This document shows positions 42,011 through 42,239 of a DNA stretch of 42,239 bases, piece after piece. Below the pieces are notes generated by a model. That model did not search any database and was not told the DNA's origin. It saw only the letters and a program-made list of their open reading frames with translations. The translations under genes and the position numbers were made by a program. Within the stretch, counting starts at the first letter, position 1. Every line of letters begins with the position of its first letter. Source of the stretch: CAVPPA01 sp050730755 (GTDB taxonomy: Bacteria; Patescibacteriota; Saccharimonadia; Saccharimonadales; UBA4665); assembly GCA_050730755.1 (NCBI GenBank), contig JBOHNR010000014.1, positions 1-42,239 on the forward strand, read 5' to 3'.

Positions 42011-42239
42011 TCAATTTTTTTTATTATTAACATAATGAGCCGCCAGCTGGATATTCTTGGCTGTTAAGCCGAAATATTCAAGTAACTCATTCGGTTCTCC
42101 AGATTCACCAAAACGGTCTTGCATTCCAATTCGCTTTAACGGTACTGGAAACTCTTCGCCCAATAATTCAGCTATTGCACCGCCTAAGCCGCCATTAATT
42201 TGTCCTTCTTCAACCGTTACAACGCATTTAGTCTTACGC
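42011..42239 (-). CDS. Transketolase, C-terminal end (5' part outside the window)
   Basis: The last 75 residues of transketolase, ending in UGA at 42011. VVTVEEGQINGGLGGAIAEL and PLKRIGMQDRFGESGEPNEL match the C-terminal domain of transketolase. The rest of the gene lies beyond 42239, so I cannot tell whether it is a full-length enzyme or a separate small subunit. With the aldolase and PfkB kinase it makes up a pentose-phosphate/lower glycolysis group. Confidence 0.88.
   Translation of the reverse strand, partial: RKTKCVVTVEEGQINGGLGGAIAELLGEEFPVPLKRIGMQDRFGESGEPNELLEYFGLTAKNIQLAAHYVNNKKN

Noticed and set aside
1..42239. Use of a recoded genetic code
   Set aside because: UGA, UAA and UAG all end well-formed genes at the expected family lengths; the UAA in grpE is a single exception.
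1..42239. CRISPR array, transposase, integrase, toxin-antitoxin or phage genes
   Set aside because: No spaced direct repeats and no such proteins on either strand; the HEPN-like gene sits in a housekeeping operon without an antitoxin partner.

Overview
The window looks like chromosomal DNA of a small-genome Patescibacteria (CPR) bacterium, most probably Candidatus Saccharibacteria (TM7). This rests on the type of gene complement (short intergenic spaces, a reduced HrcA, an L19 with an Ala/Glu-rich tail, a lone PilB-type ATPase, conserved families without assigned function) and not on any database search. UGA is used as a normal stop (rsmD, the end of grpE, the gene before gatB), so the UGA=Gly code of Gracilibacteria/Absconditabacteria does not apply. 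Almost everything is housekeeping DNA.

Layout. 1-9 kb: trigger factor (cut by the window edge), an HD-domain hydrolase, HisRS and tRNA-Leu(UAG) on the minus strand; a plus-strand membrane protein; then rsmD, recG, a methyltransferase and TyrRS on the minus strand. 9-12 kb: a class A penicillin-binding protein (plus). 12-19.6 kb: a minus-strand stress and information block, read as a hypothetical gene, nusA, hrcA, grpE, clpC, radA. Two perfect CIRCE operators stand before hrcA and clpC, and grpE is cut in two by an in-frame UAA. 19.7-26.8 kb: an M1 aminopeptidase, rnhB-rplS, pilB and a SpoU methyltransferase back to back, and a CAP-domain surface protein. 26.8-39 kb: a long minus-strand series read as a Saccharibacteria-like unknown, a SLOG/LOG protein, uvrB, gatC, gatA, a membrane-anchored HEPN-like protein, gatB, two small envelope proteins and dnaE. 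39-39.95 kb: the only accessory-looking stretch, with a run of consecutive inverted repeats, one orphan ORF and two palindromes. 40-42.2 kb: a PfkB kinase, a class II aldolase and the end of a transketolase, a sugar-phosphate cluster.

Regulation. At least nine genes (tig, the HD hydrolase, recG, the aminopeptidase, rnhB, pilB, the SpoU methyltransferase, gatC, uvrB) have a -10-like hexamer ending only 6-8 nt before the start codon and lack a Shine-Dalgarno sequence, the layout of leaderless mRNAs. Others (radA, ytxH, nusA, hrcA) have clear Shine-Dalgarno sequences, so the organism appears to use both start modes. I found no CRISPR array, complete insertion sequence, prophage or defence island.
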